This document shows positions 49,579-60,279 of a DNA stretch of 64,000 nucleotides, piece after piece (positions within the stretch are counted from its first letter, which is position 1; every line of letters begins with the position of its first letter). The position numbers were made by a program, and so were the translations under genes. Source of the stretch: Daldinia sp. FL1419 (taxonomy: Eukaryota > Ascomycota > Sordariomycetes > Xylariales > Hypoxylaceae); the NCBI GenBank assembly GCA_025201765.1, contig MU623413.1, forward strand, positions 1 through 64,000. Direction: 5' to 3'. Under the pieces are notes generated by a model, which saw only the letters and a list, made by a program, of their open reading frames with translations, was not told where the DNA came from and searched no databases.

Positions 49579-49670
49579 CTTGTCAGGATTCCAAATATCT
49601 GACCTTTGCCAAGGCTTTGCCTCTCAGGTTAGGGACTTTAAAATAATATTGAACTTTAAGATAATAATTT
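49579..49670 (+). repeat. Left terminal inverted repeat of the transposon
   Basis: 92 bp, beginning CTTGTCAGGATTCC next to the TA at 49577-49578. It pairs with 52453-52544. Confidence 0.88.
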
Positions 49671-52452
49671 CTTGGTATATATAATTTAATATGTAAATCC
49701 TACCAAAATTTAAATAGTATTAGAATTAAAAATTTTTTTATTAGTTGTAAATTTAAATTAGTACATTTTTCAAATTTACTACTACACCTAATTTCAAATA
49801 TTTAAAATTGTTATATTTCAACGTAGCATTCAATAACCAACAATTTAAACCTAAGCTTCAAACATACTATAATTTAACCATATTATCCATTTACAACATA
49901 CACCTCTTATAAATCAACCAATAGAAATTCTTCTAGCCACCCCTAACGTGTTGGGTTTGCTGTATAACCAATATTTATAAATTACTATAAATTAATGGGA
50001 TATTGGTATATTTACAACAAAAAAAATTCTATCAAAATATTATGATATTAAATATCGAAAATTATATAGACGCCTAAACGGGGTTGTCTCTAATTTAAAT
50101 AAACCAGCCAATTATACCTTATTAAAACCTAACGAGGATTTAGCTCTTTATAACTGGATTAATACCTAAATATTAATAAAAATTAAAGTAATTAACAAAT
50201 CTCTCTATAAAACCGTTAATTGGTTTATGAAAACCAATCATCGCTAAGGAATTGCTTGTAAGAGGTAGGCTTGCCTTTATATAAAATGCCATAACAATAC
50301 TTTTAAATCTACCCAAATTAAGTAATTAGCCACTATACGCAAGGCTGTAAGAAACCGTTAAGACCTAATTAATTTTTTTAATTTATTTAAAAAGATAATT
50401 GATAAGAATAATATATTACTTAAAAATTCCTAGAATGGTAATAAATCTGGTTACCAAGTAAGCACGTTAGAAAAATTTATATATGTGTGGAATTATATTA
50501 AAATACCTACCGTAATTTTGGATAATCTTAATGATAGAACCCTTATCACCATGGATAAGGTTATTTCCGTTGCTAGTAAGATTATTTCCCCTTTTATTAT
50601 ACTGTTAGGCAAGTATATAAAAATTAACCATTTGGATAACACCTTCCCTGACAGCACAAGGCTAGTAACTAATCCTAATGGGTATATTAATAATCAATTA
50701 ACCTTGGACTGGCTGAAGCATTGGTTAAAACATTTTTAACCAAAAATTTAAGGTTAAAAATGTATGCTTATACTCAATAACTACAACAGTTATACTATAA
50801 TTAAATTTTTTTAATTATGTTAGGTTTTAAATGTAATATTATTTTTACTATCGTTACATTTAATATATAAGTTATAGCCTTTAAATATTAATATATTCCA
50901 AATTTATAAATATTATTATCAAAAGGTAATACTCAAAAAGATTTGGTAGAATATGATGTATAATAAATACAATTTTTTGGATAGCTTATATACAATTCGA
51001 AAGTAAATTTTCAAAAGGCATAACGTACTTTTAGCGTGGTAACGGGTTGGGTTATTCCCATTTAAACCTAAAATAGTATTGGATAGCCTAGAAGACCTAA
51101 TTACATCAACCCTAAATTCCAAAGCTATATAAATTAAAAAAAATTATATTAATAATAAAAAAAATTAACATAATAATTAAGAAATACCTAATTAAAAAGA
51201 AACTTGAGAGCATTTTGGTTTAAAAACCCCCTCTAAACCAAAAGCCCCTATTTCTGATTGGTCAACAGTGTTAATGCCTCACCTAAAAATGGGTGATATA
51301 CAGTATTACGAAGCTTATATTAACAATAAAATAGTTAATTCTATTTAAAAAAATAAATTAGTTAACCCAACCGTACAGCATGTGTTACAAAAAAAAGATA
51401 AGGCTTTAAAAACTTTAAATCTTATAATAATTGTTAATACCTACAAAAAATGCTAGGAAAAAAAAAGGCAATTTAAAAACCTCTAATGTAATATTAAAAA
51501 TTGTAATAGGTTAATGGCTTAATTTAACCTTGTAACCGTAGGCAACAAAAGGCTTAGAACTACTACTAACAAATTTAATCATATCACTATTAAAAAAACG
51601 GAATAAAAGAGGGTATATAAAAAGGAATTTAATATAGAGATTTTATATTTAAAAAAGTAGTTATTGGTATTTAAAAGGCATCGTAAGAAATGGATTTGTA
51701 GCGAAAAGGCTAAGTTATGGGCGTTAGGCATCTTTAAAAGAGTGGAGCAAAATACAGCCGTACAACAATTTTAAGATGAAATAGATGACCTTAATTAGTT
51801 GCTTAATAGATATTATTAAAAGCATCAAGAAAGGTAAGATTTTTGGAATTTGAAGCGCCAAAAAACGTTTGAAAAGGCTGCGCGCTTAAAGAATTGCCTT
51901 ATTGAGGATATTAGACTTAATATGTATTAAATCTCCCCAGGAAAGTTACCACAATTTCCTACCCCTTAGATATATAAAAAGGAATTTGTTGAAGTTGTAA
52001 TATTAACTTTTTGTACAGGTAAAAAAAATAAAAAGTTTAAAGAGGAGGTGGAGGTTATAGAGGTGGTTTAAGAGGCGGTTCAAAAAGAAGCACGTATATG
52101 CATGAATAACCTTGTATATTTTAGTGATGAAAGCGATTTGAAGACCAATAACAATACCTAGGAGGTTATAAAAATCTTTAGAAATGAGTATAGTAGAAAT
52201 AAAAGCAAGTACTTTAATTCTAACAATTTTTTAAATAATATTATTAAATAAATAAAGTATAATAATTAATATTTATATTACATTTAATGTGTGTAAGTGA
52301 AGGATTTATAAGTTTTATAATATTTAAATAAATGGAGGGGTTTTTTACATAATTAGGTTTTAGGGGATAAAAAATATGCATATAATTAATATTATTCATT
52401 TTAATTAAAATATAAATTTTTATATAAGGAACATTAGTAAAATTTAATACCA

Positions 52453-52544
52453 AAATTACCATCTTAAAGTTCAATACTATCTTAAAATCCTTAACCTAAG
52501 AGGTGAAGCCTTGGCAAAGGTTGGATGTTTAGAATCCTAACGAG
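52453..52544 (-). repeat. Right terminal inverted repeat of the transposon
   Basis: 92 bp; read on the minus strand from 52544 it begins CTCGTTAGGATTCT. It is bounded by TA at 52545-52546. Confidence 0.88.
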
Positions 52545-52546
52545 TA

Positions 52547-53099
52547 GTCGGAAGTTCACGAGACACCAAAGCGAAAAGGCGGCATGATTAATAAGAGGCT
52601 AATACCGAAAAGGTACCACAAAATTTGGGGAAGAGTTCGGAGAAAGTCTGGGGCAGGTAAAGCATGTGAAAAGAAAAAAGGGACGTTGTTACCTTGACTC
52701 TCAGGTAAATTCCGCATGCAGTTACGATGCCTCGGCCGTTTAGCTGTGGGGTCTGACATCAGCGTAATTCTTAGCGTATTACCGCGTAGAATTTTACACT
52801 ACGTACCGGAACTCTACAGGCGCGTGTAGCCACGCATCCGAGGTTCAATTTGCTTTCCTGCTGTAATCATAAACTCCGGTTTCATTCCTGCCACATTCTC
52901 CTCCTCAATTATATACCTACTTACCTAAATTTATAAAATATCTCTACCCATTTACTAGTTTTTAATAACTAAAGAATCTCATCACTGGAACGCTTCATAA
53001 CTGAATCACAGGAATAATACCAACTGATAACAATGGGTGGTAAATACTTCATCCGAATCCCAAGCGATCAAAAGCACATGAAGCTAATAAGACGAAATA
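52547..53099. promoter_or_regulatory. Promoter region of the thiolase gene, adjoining the transposon
   Basis: About 550 bases between the transposon and ATG 53100. A small minus-strand frame with an ATG at 52759 (67 codons) is not recognisable. CTACTTACCTAAA occurs at 52916-52928. The transposon thus sits directly upstream of a metabolic gene and may limit its promoter. Confidence 0.4.
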
Positions 53100-54531
53100 A
53101 TGACAGCCCTCGAAAGATTAACGCAGATTTCCGGCCAAATCTCTGGCTCCAAGTCGGCTCGCGAGAAGCTCCTCGAGAAGAACCCAGACGACGTAAGCCT
53201 CACCGTCCCAACAACCTGAATAGATCATCTCTCTTTCAATCAAACCCTGCTTCCAATAAGCTGACAATTCCGGCCAATAGATCGTAGTAACAGCATGTCT
53301 CCGAACAGCGTTCACGAAAGGTGGCAAGGGCGGATTCAAGGACACACAAGCATCCGACCTAATGGCGGGCGCCCTAAAGGGACTCCTAGAGCGGGCCAAG
53401 ATCGACCCGTCACTGGTAGAAGATGTGTGCGTGGGCGAGGTCCTTGCGCCTGGCGGTGGTGCTACGGAAATGCGCGCTGCAGCTCTCGTTGCCGGTCTCC
53501 CCGAGACTACCGCCGTCCGAACCCTCAACCGTCAATGCTCCTCAGGTCTACAAGCTTGCGTCGACGTCGCCAACCAGATCCGCACCGGCATGATTGAAGT
53601 CGGTATCGGTGCCGGTGTCGAGAGCATGAGCTTGCAATACGGGTAAGCCACCCATCCCTTCCCTCCCTTCTAGTGCACTCCCCAAAGTACCGCCGACCTC
53701 CCAACTAACAAACCCCCCTCCCTCCGCAGTCCCCAAGCCGTAACCGAGTTCTCCGATCTCCTCGAATCCTACCCCGAAGCCGCCAACTGCAAAGTTCCTA
53801 TGGGCGTCCTCTCCGAAGACATGGCTCGGGATCTGAAGATCTCGCGCGCAGACCAAGACGCCTTCGCCGCCGCCTCCTACCAGAAGGCCCTCAAGGCGCA
53901 GCAAGCCGGCCTCTTCAACGAGGAGATCCACCCGCTCACGGTCAAGTTCACCGACCCCAAGTCCGGCGAGACCAAGAACCTCACCGTCAACAAGGACGAC
54001 GGCATTCGCCCCGGCATCACCGCCGAGTCCCTCGGCAAGATCCGCCCCGCGTTCGCGGAGAACGGCTCCATCCACGCGGGTAACGCGTCCCAGATCAGCG
54101 ACGGTGCAGCCGCCGTCCTGCTCATGCGTCGATCGACCGCCGAGCGTCTAGGTCAGACTATTCTGGGCAAGTTCGTCGCCGCTAGCGTCGTCGGCGTCAA
54201 GCCCCTGCTCATGGGTATCGGTCCCTGGAAGGCTATTCCCAAGGCCCTATCCCTCGCTGGCGGCTTGACTAATGAGGATGTCGACATCTTCGAGATCAAC
54301 GAAGCTTTCGCTAGCCAGTGCCTCTGGTGTGCTAACGAACTTAAGATCCCCGCCGAAAAGATCAACCCCAAGGGTGGTGCCATCGCCTTTGGCCATCCTC
54401 TCGGATGCACAGGTGCTCGCCAGGTAAGCACCCTGCTATACGAACTCCGACGCCGTGGCCAGAAGATTGGTGTCACGAGTATGTGCGTCGGTACGGGTAT
54501 GGGTATGGCCGCCGTCTGGGTTGCCGAGTAA
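53100..54531 (+). CDS. 3-ketoacyl-CoA thiolase (peroxisomal type)
   Basis: Exons 53100-53192, 53281-53642 and 53730-54531 give 418 aa; introns are 88 and 87 nt. The enzyme performs the last step of beta-oxidation, thiolytic cleavage of 3-ketoacyl-CoA to acetyl-CoA. Catalytic residues are all present: Cys117 in NRQCSSGLQA, His374 in FGHPLGCTGAR and Cys404 in MCVGTGMGMA. The thiolase signatures INEAFASQ and NPKGGAIAFGHPLG are intact. The N-terminus MTALERLTQISGQISGSKSA contains R6-L-x5-Q13-I14, which approximates a PTS2 peroxisomal signal (R/K-L/V/I-x5-H/Q-L/A). The short first exon carries this signal and ends in EKNPDD, common at the start of fungal peroxisomal thiolases. Codon use is strongly C-ending in exons 2 and 3, as in highly expressed genes. 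It equals the Fox3/Pot1 type; a cytosolic acetyl-CoA acetyltransferase is less likely. Confidence 0.95.
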
Positions 54532-54922
54532 AGCTATTGGATCTTTTAATCTGGTTTAAATCATGTCTAATGCCGTCACGTACAACGGTATACCAAGTAG
54601 AAACGTCATCTCCGGCCCCACGAAGGCCGTTGCATGTATGAAGTACATGGCAGGAGGGATAATTGGAGGAAACGCAACAATGTTTGTGTACAATGTGTAT
54701 ATCTAGGGCGTTTAGTATATCTATATCGAATGAACATGCTTTTACAAGTTTCGTTGCCATCTATTTCTATAAATACCTAAAATCGAAGCATATGGTCCAG
54801 TCAAATGGTTACAATCAAGTCTACCATCATCGTGTCTTCCACCTATGCCGAGACTTGTTTCGGCGTAACGTAGATGTCTCCAGACCGTCCAAAATAGATG
54901 CCAATAGGCTATGATTCCCACC
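54532..54922. other. Convergent spacer (thiolase / cyclodeaminase 3' ends)
   Basis: About 390 bases with no gene; probably the two 3' UTRs and polyadenylation regions. Confidence 0.5.
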
Positions 54923-56482
54923 CTACGAGAACCCCTCGACGTAACTGCCCAGTCCCCTTTCCTTTGCTAGTCGCACGACTTCGAATCCGACTACGAGATC
55001 CATGAGCCCGAGGCCTACGCTCTTATAGATCACATTACCGACCGACAGCCAGCGCGCCAAGTTGTCGCGTCCCGACTGTCGCTTATGGCTCTCATCGACA
55101 GTGCCCTGGCTCGAGCTCCGTCGATGATGAAGAGGCAAGGAGAAACTACTGCCCCTCCGACTCGGACTGCGCGACGAAGAACGCTTACCTCCGTCGCCAG
55201 GCGCCGAGCTGCCCGATTCGGATCCGAAAACGGTCGACATAGCCGAACCGGACGATCCGAGGTCCAGCTTTTCGACAGACTCGTTGATGGAAGAAACTTC
55301 GGTTGGGCTTTGGGACACGAGCGCTTCCTCCTCTTCCTTTGCTAGTCTATGGATCATGACCAGTTCGCCTAGTCTAGTTCCGGTCAGTTATCGCTACGCT
55401 CATAAACTTTAGAACAACGCGCCACACGACTTACTCAACGAGTTGCGTAGGCTGCAGCCCTGCTTCCATAATCTCACCCGCCTCCTTCAGCGCGCCGTCT
55501 AGAGTGTCCACAATAATCACTCCGCCCTCTGCAGCGTGTTTATGATAATGGAGATGTCTCGGCGTATGCGTCTTGATAGCCTGAAGTAGCAGCTCTCGGG
55601 GTAGTTCGCGCATCTCCTTTTTGTAGCTCCCTATCGCGACGATCAATCTCCCTTTCCTACGGCCTTCGTGGCTCGTCAGTATGCTCGCGTCGAATAAATC
55701 TTCGGTACTAGGCGTGCAACAGTAGATGACATCCGCCGCCCTCATATGTTCTTTTAGCAACCTATCATACTCTCCGTAGGTCGGAGTTAAGAGGCTGAAC
55801 TGCGCCTGTTCCCACCCTTCGCGCTGCTTGATTTCCTGGGGTATACCGTAGATCTTCTTAAACGTATCTCTAGCACTGTCGCTGAATGCTTTATTGATAA
55901 TGTAGACTTGGCGAATGGTATCGCCCCGCAGCATCAATGCTAGGCGCATATGCCAATAAGCTTGTAGCCCTGAACCAAACACAACAAGGGTTCGGACCGA
56001 AGCGCGCTTTACGAGGAGACAGGAGGAAGCAAGCGCGGTGCGGAAGGCTGTAAGAGTCTTCGCGTGTAGGAACCCAATAGGAGGACCTTGGGGCGAGTAG
56101 AGGGTCACGGAACCGGTAGGTCGGATAGGCGGCAACATCGTATCCGCCATTTTATCTGCCGATGGTGACGACAAAGTCACGACTGAGATTTGGTTAGCCA
56201 AGATAGATTCAAGATCGCCAATGTCTTGGCCGTAAACTTACCCTTTACCGCATGGCCGAGAGCACTTATAGAGGGCATAAAGAGTGTAGTCGCGCCGGTG
56301 GTATTAGAGTGTACCGACGTGCGCTCGGGTTGGTGGATGATGCCGTCCTTTATCGACTGCGTACCAGTCGAGTACTCGTGAAGCGCATTTCGGAGCGTGT
56401 CGAGAAATCCTTGAGCTTCGTCATAGCTAAGGCTTTCCAGCAAGCCAGAAATTTGATCGTCGGAAAGGATTGTCAAAGACAT
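54923..56482 (-). CDS. Ornithine cyclodeaminase / mu-crystallin family protein
   Basis: Exons 56482-56242, 56182-55435 and 55373-54923 on the minus strand give 479 aa; introns are 59 and 61 nt. ATG 56482 is preferred to an upstream in-frame codon because MSLTILSDDQISGLLES is the family start. The N-terminal part contains the substrate-lysine region HAKTLTAFRTALAS (Lys122), followed by the Rossmann nucleotide-binding motif VVFGSGLQAYWH (~148-158). The middle has YCCTPSTEDLFD and AIGSYKKEMRELP (usual 'GSxxPxxxEL'), and the end has ELGELV and VIYKSVGLGLMDLVVGFEVV, also family blocks. Members deaminate ornithine to proline or reduce imines with NAD(P)H; the exact reaction here is unknown. An unusual Ser/Arg-rich insert of ~75 residues (about 348-425; SSSRSPSRRGSSFSL) interrupts the C-terminal part, making it longer than the typical 330-400 aa. 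Confidence 0.93.
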
Positions 56483-57866
56483 GGCATTCGACCTCGGAGT
56501 TAGCGCGTAGGTATAAAAACGTCCTTGTAACTTCAAAGTTGGTCGCTAAGCAATTGAGGGTTTCGATAGACTTGTCTCTTTGTTACGCGGTAATAACCCT
56601 AAGGAACCCTGAGGTCGGATGGTCGAGTCCAAGTGGGAGGGAGGAGAGAGCCGACTCTCGGCAGCCGAGTTGAAGTCTTGGCTGAGCGCACATCCACACA
56701 CACAACACGATGGATCTTCCATAATACGCACGTATAATGTATACCTACATATAATATATACGTAAGGAGATAAGATTCATTCAAAATGCCATGGATCTTG
56801 GCGTTGACCCATTCCTTTCGAGATGGATATCCGAGAAAGGATATGGGATGGGATGGTGTGATATGTAAATGGCCGTCATTGGTTCTTGAAAAGAGTACCC
56901 AAGTCGGCGGTATCGCATTCCATTATACCGTACTTAGCGGTTACACTTATAGCTACTATTACGACTGCTATGGCTTCTGTATCTGCTGTAGCCCCTACTT
57001 CCAGGGGCTTGCGCCTGCCTATGAGGTACCTAGGGGAGCTTGCCCGTAGCTACCCCGCTATGGTAGCACCGTTAAGAGCCTCTATGCAGCGGCGTGACGT
57101 AGGGAATCCAGAGGGGTAAGCTTGGCAAAGTATATCATTAGGTTAGGTTAGTACCTTGTACATGACATGCTCAGGTAAATCTAATACGAATTGCTGGTAG
57201 ATAAGTTCAAAATGTACCCCAGATAAAAAAGAACCTTAATCAAAGTCTTCCATCGAACTAGAGAAAACCCGCCGGGATGGTCAAGAGAAATCGGCGTTGG
57301 CGACTATCCAATCGAGTAACTATTACCAACCAGATTCGGAACTAAAACACATGCTCATCATACGATTTCATATGCAAGGCATATAAATCCTCGTTGACCA
57401 ATAAATATCAATCTTTTTAATTCATAATAGAAAGCGGCTTAATTCGCACGCTTCTTCGCAATTTCACATTATTCCAAAAATACCTACGGATAAAAACCCG
57501 TCAGCAGGCTTTTTTTTTTTTTTTTTGTCTCGAACATTTCTCGAAAAACCCTGGAACTTTGGACTTCTCGAACGCCGCCCTGCCGAGAATGAATCTCTCC
57601 CTCTCTCTGCCTGTCTCCCTGTTATAAAAAAAAAGAAAAAGAAAAAGAAAAGGTATCTTATGACCAGACTTCGCGCCAGCTAAATTCCCATAATTCGCTT
57701 CGCTACCCATATTGACTATTCCGTGATCGCTCCCCGTTATATGACATTTGCCCTCCTATGCCATTCTTTCCCCGACCAGGCCGAGATAACAAATCTGATG
57801 TCAAGACAAGACACTCCGATATAAACGCCCCTTAACTCGTAATCACTTTGCTTACATTCATTTCGT
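56483..57866. other. Intergenic region, no gene seen
   Basis: Holds the promoter of the cyclodeaminase gene (-) and the 3' flank of the carbonic anhydrase gene (-). It includes T/A homopolymer tracts at about 57509-57526 and 57626-57651. Short frames are not recognisable. Confidence 0.55.
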
Positions 57867-58865
57867 TCAGAGGGCTTGCATGCTGCCCTCGCCGTCCGTC
57901 CTAAAAACTAACATGGCGTGTTTCCCCCTGACGACGTCCGAGTTGCCGTTGACACCCGGTAGCCCGTTACGTCCTCCTTTACCCGTGCCGACGCCCAAGT
58001 CACGGATGCGGCCCGACCCGATGTCGAAAAATGTGCCGTGGACCTGAAGGCCCCTTTCCTCGATAGCATCCTGGATTGATGCGTTGGCCATGAGCACGTT
58101 GATGCCGGCCTCGACGTTGAGCTCCGCGATGCGAACCGCGCGCTTCTTGTCGTCGGCAATGCTCTCTAGTTCCTCCTTGTGCGCGTTACGCACGGTTTTT
58201 AGAGGCACCAGCCACGTGTCCAACACACCGCCGACGCGGTTGTCGCTAAGCGCCGCAGCGGCACCACCGCAAGACGAATGCCCGCAGAGCACGACGTGCT
58301 TAACCTTGAGATGCACAACCGCGTACTCGATAACAGCCGACGTGTTGATGTCGGTCGGCGAAATAATGTTGGCGATGTTACGATGCACGAAGACATCGCC
58401 TGGCTGCAAGCCTAGAATTGTCGTCTCCGGGCAGCGCGAGTCAGAGCAACCTAACCAAACTGTCGCATCACGTTTAACCGCGTTAGCCTCCTAACTCTTT
58501 TGAGGACATATGAGGGAGGAAAAAAAAGGTTAACCATATCCGGATGTGAGGATAACTCCGCATTGCATAAGCAAAAAGCCCCCGGCGCAGCAGGCTCTGG
58601 AGTTCAGGTTGTCCAAGACCGTACTAGTGTTCTGTTGAGTGGGTCTCTTCTCATCTCGCATCTCAACAAAGGTGTACCTATATATTACGCCAAGAGAGAA
58701 AGAGAAGAAAAAAAAAAAAAAAAAAAAAAGAACCAAAAACTTACGGATTGCTGGCGACTGTCCCGATGCCAATTTGGGAAAGAAGTCGGGGTTCTGATGA
58801 CCTTTGTAACCGGCCCAGGCTTGGTTAGAGCTCAGCGCGTAGGCGAAAGCATCTTCTGTGGCCAT
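57867..58865 (-). CDS. Beta-class carbonic anhydrase
   Basis: Exons 58865-58745 and 58459-57867 on the minus strand give 237 aa. The 285-nt intron is the longest in any gene here; the acceptor GCGACAG at 58460 is chosen because it alone yields QSPAI-LWLGCSDSRCPETT, the conserved join, whereas the nearer TTAG would break the frame. Zinc ligands are Cys45 (GCSDSR), His101 and Cys104 (CGHSSCGG), with the Asp47-Arg49 dyad of beta-CAs. ATTILGLQPGDVFVHRNIAN-type sequence is intact. The N-terminus MATEDAFAYALSSNQAWAGY is the usual cytosolic fungal start; no organelle signal is seen. It interconverts CO2 and bicarbonate for anabolism and CO2 sensing. A Gly-rich insert (GTGKGGRNGLPGVNGNSD) near residue 200 is probably a surface loop. 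A TATATAAAAGG element lies at 59112-59122. Confidence 0.95.
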
Positions 58866-59111
58866 GGTAAGCAAGTGTTCCTCCCCAACGTTACCTCGCC
58901 AATCTCGGGATCTCAAAAATAATTTTAAGCGTATTTTTGGTTTATGGTGTATGAGATGCCGGCGTCCACCCCTGTGGATCCAGATCTGGGATTTACTGAC
59001 CCCCTTTCTTGGCGGGGGAGATAAGCTGCGAGTAGAAGGGAGAAATGAACAGCACGTACGTGGAGGAGCAGGCATCTCGAAAAGAAAGGTTGCGAGAATC
59101 GCTGGATGCGG

Positions 59112-59122
59112 CCTTTTATATA
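59112..59122 (-). promoter_or_regulatory. TATA box of the carbonic anhydrase gene
   Basis: TATATAAAAGG on the minus strand, about 247 bases upstream of ATG 58865. The consensus match and spacing suit a TATA-driven promoter with a leader of ~200 bases. Confidence 0.6.
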
Positions 59123-60252
59123 ATATGTGAGGTCCGGAGATACGAAAAGGTAGGGAAGGTATGGTAGGTAGGTATGTATGATGACCACAGGGCGGCACCC
59201 AAGATCCCAGCCAGAACCGAACCAACTGGAGGCGGGATGTAGGGATGCAGGATATGAGCGAATTAGGAAGTCCCAAGCCCAATCAGATATGGCGCTCGCC
59301 CACTTCTGTCCACACCTTCAGGAGGATCCCGTCCTGTAGGCTCCTGGTTATGCTTTGATGACTTTGACCGAGGTTCTGCGCTTCGTCTGGTCTCGCTCGA
59401 ATTACGCTCGACCGGATCGGTATATACTCGGAGGCGGCCGTGGATCGTACGGAGGTGATAATCACGCGACGGGCTTGTATCACTGGCTAATGTGTGTGGA
59501 TAAGGATGATGGGTGCAACTCGGCCTTTGGACGGATAATGCCTCATCAAGTGGATTCGGATAGGAAATTATAAGAAAGTTTAAAGTTTAAAAAAGGAGGT
59601 AAACGAAAAAAAACAAAAAAAAGAGTAGGGGGACCACGTAGGTGTATAAAAACAAGCGAGCGGAAATCTTGGAAAGATGGACAAAGTCTCAGGATAAGGA
59701 TAAGGATGCTTAACAAGGGCCTTGTCAAACCGGGTACTTAAGTGTCAGCAAGCGGTGATCCATCCATGAGGTTTTAATAGCGAGCGAACGACTATGGGAA
59801 CTTATCGAGAGGAGATCAACAGGTAACAAGCTGTAGTAAATAGGTAACATTCATCGCTAAGTCCGGAGTCCGGGGTAAAACAGCAAACCAGCAAAATCTA
59901 AAACTACTTAGTTAACCAGATTAACTACCTGATCTTCCTAATCTTAGATGGAGATGGCACATCTAACCATCTCAGTAACAAATCTTAAACAAATCTAAAC
60001 AAATCTAGCATCACATCTCCAAGCATAAATATCACCCCCAATCTTACCAATCTTTCCTAGTGACCCCTTCGCCCAGACCTTCCAACCAAGGTTCCAAAGC
60101 TTCGCCCTTTGGCGGTGCTACGTACATGCCAAACCACCTAACGTATGTAGATCCACCTAGGCGCCGGTTGTGATAGGTATGTGTAAGCCGGGTCATACAA
60201 TACATACCTCCTAATTCAGATAGAGGTAGGTAGTACGGGGGTGGGAGGATAT

Positions 60253-60279
60253 AGTATGTGCAGTATGTGCAGTATGTGC
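60253..60279 (+). repeat. AGTATGTGC x3 tandem repeat
   Basis: Three exact 9-bp copies in non-coding sequence. Confidence 0.85.

Larger units (their letters stand above)
49579..52544 (+). mobile_element. pogo/Fot-like Tc1-mariner DNA transposon, AT-rich and degenerate (2966 bp)
   Basis: The element is bounded by 92-bp terminal inverted repeats (49579-49670 and 52453-52544) starting CTYGTYAGGATTC and flanked by TA on both sides (49577-49578, 52545-52546), the target-site duplication expected of this superfamily. The two TIRs match at 77 of 92 positions and all 15 differences are transitions. The interior is extremely AT-rich and full of stops. A plus-strand frame at about 50485-50739 still resembles the DDE endonuclease of pogo-like transposases: VILDNLNDRTLITMDKVI, then IISPFIILLGKYIK (usual PPMLIFKGK), then NPNGYINNQLTLDWLKHWL (usual NGWTxNExxxxWLxxxF). 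At 2.97 kb it is longer than classical Fot1/Pot2 (about 1.9 kb). No intact transposase can be encoded, so the copy is dead. Confidence 0.87.

Noticed and set aside
52556..52759. 67-codon minus-strand frame beside the transposon
   Set aside because: It has an ATG but no recognised motif, ends just before the insertion site and shows no sign of being a gene split by the transposon.
54424..54430. GTAAGCA splice-donor-like site inside the last thiolase exon
   Set aside because: The frame continues with conserved thiolase sequence (GARQVSTLLYELRRRG), so this is coding sequence.
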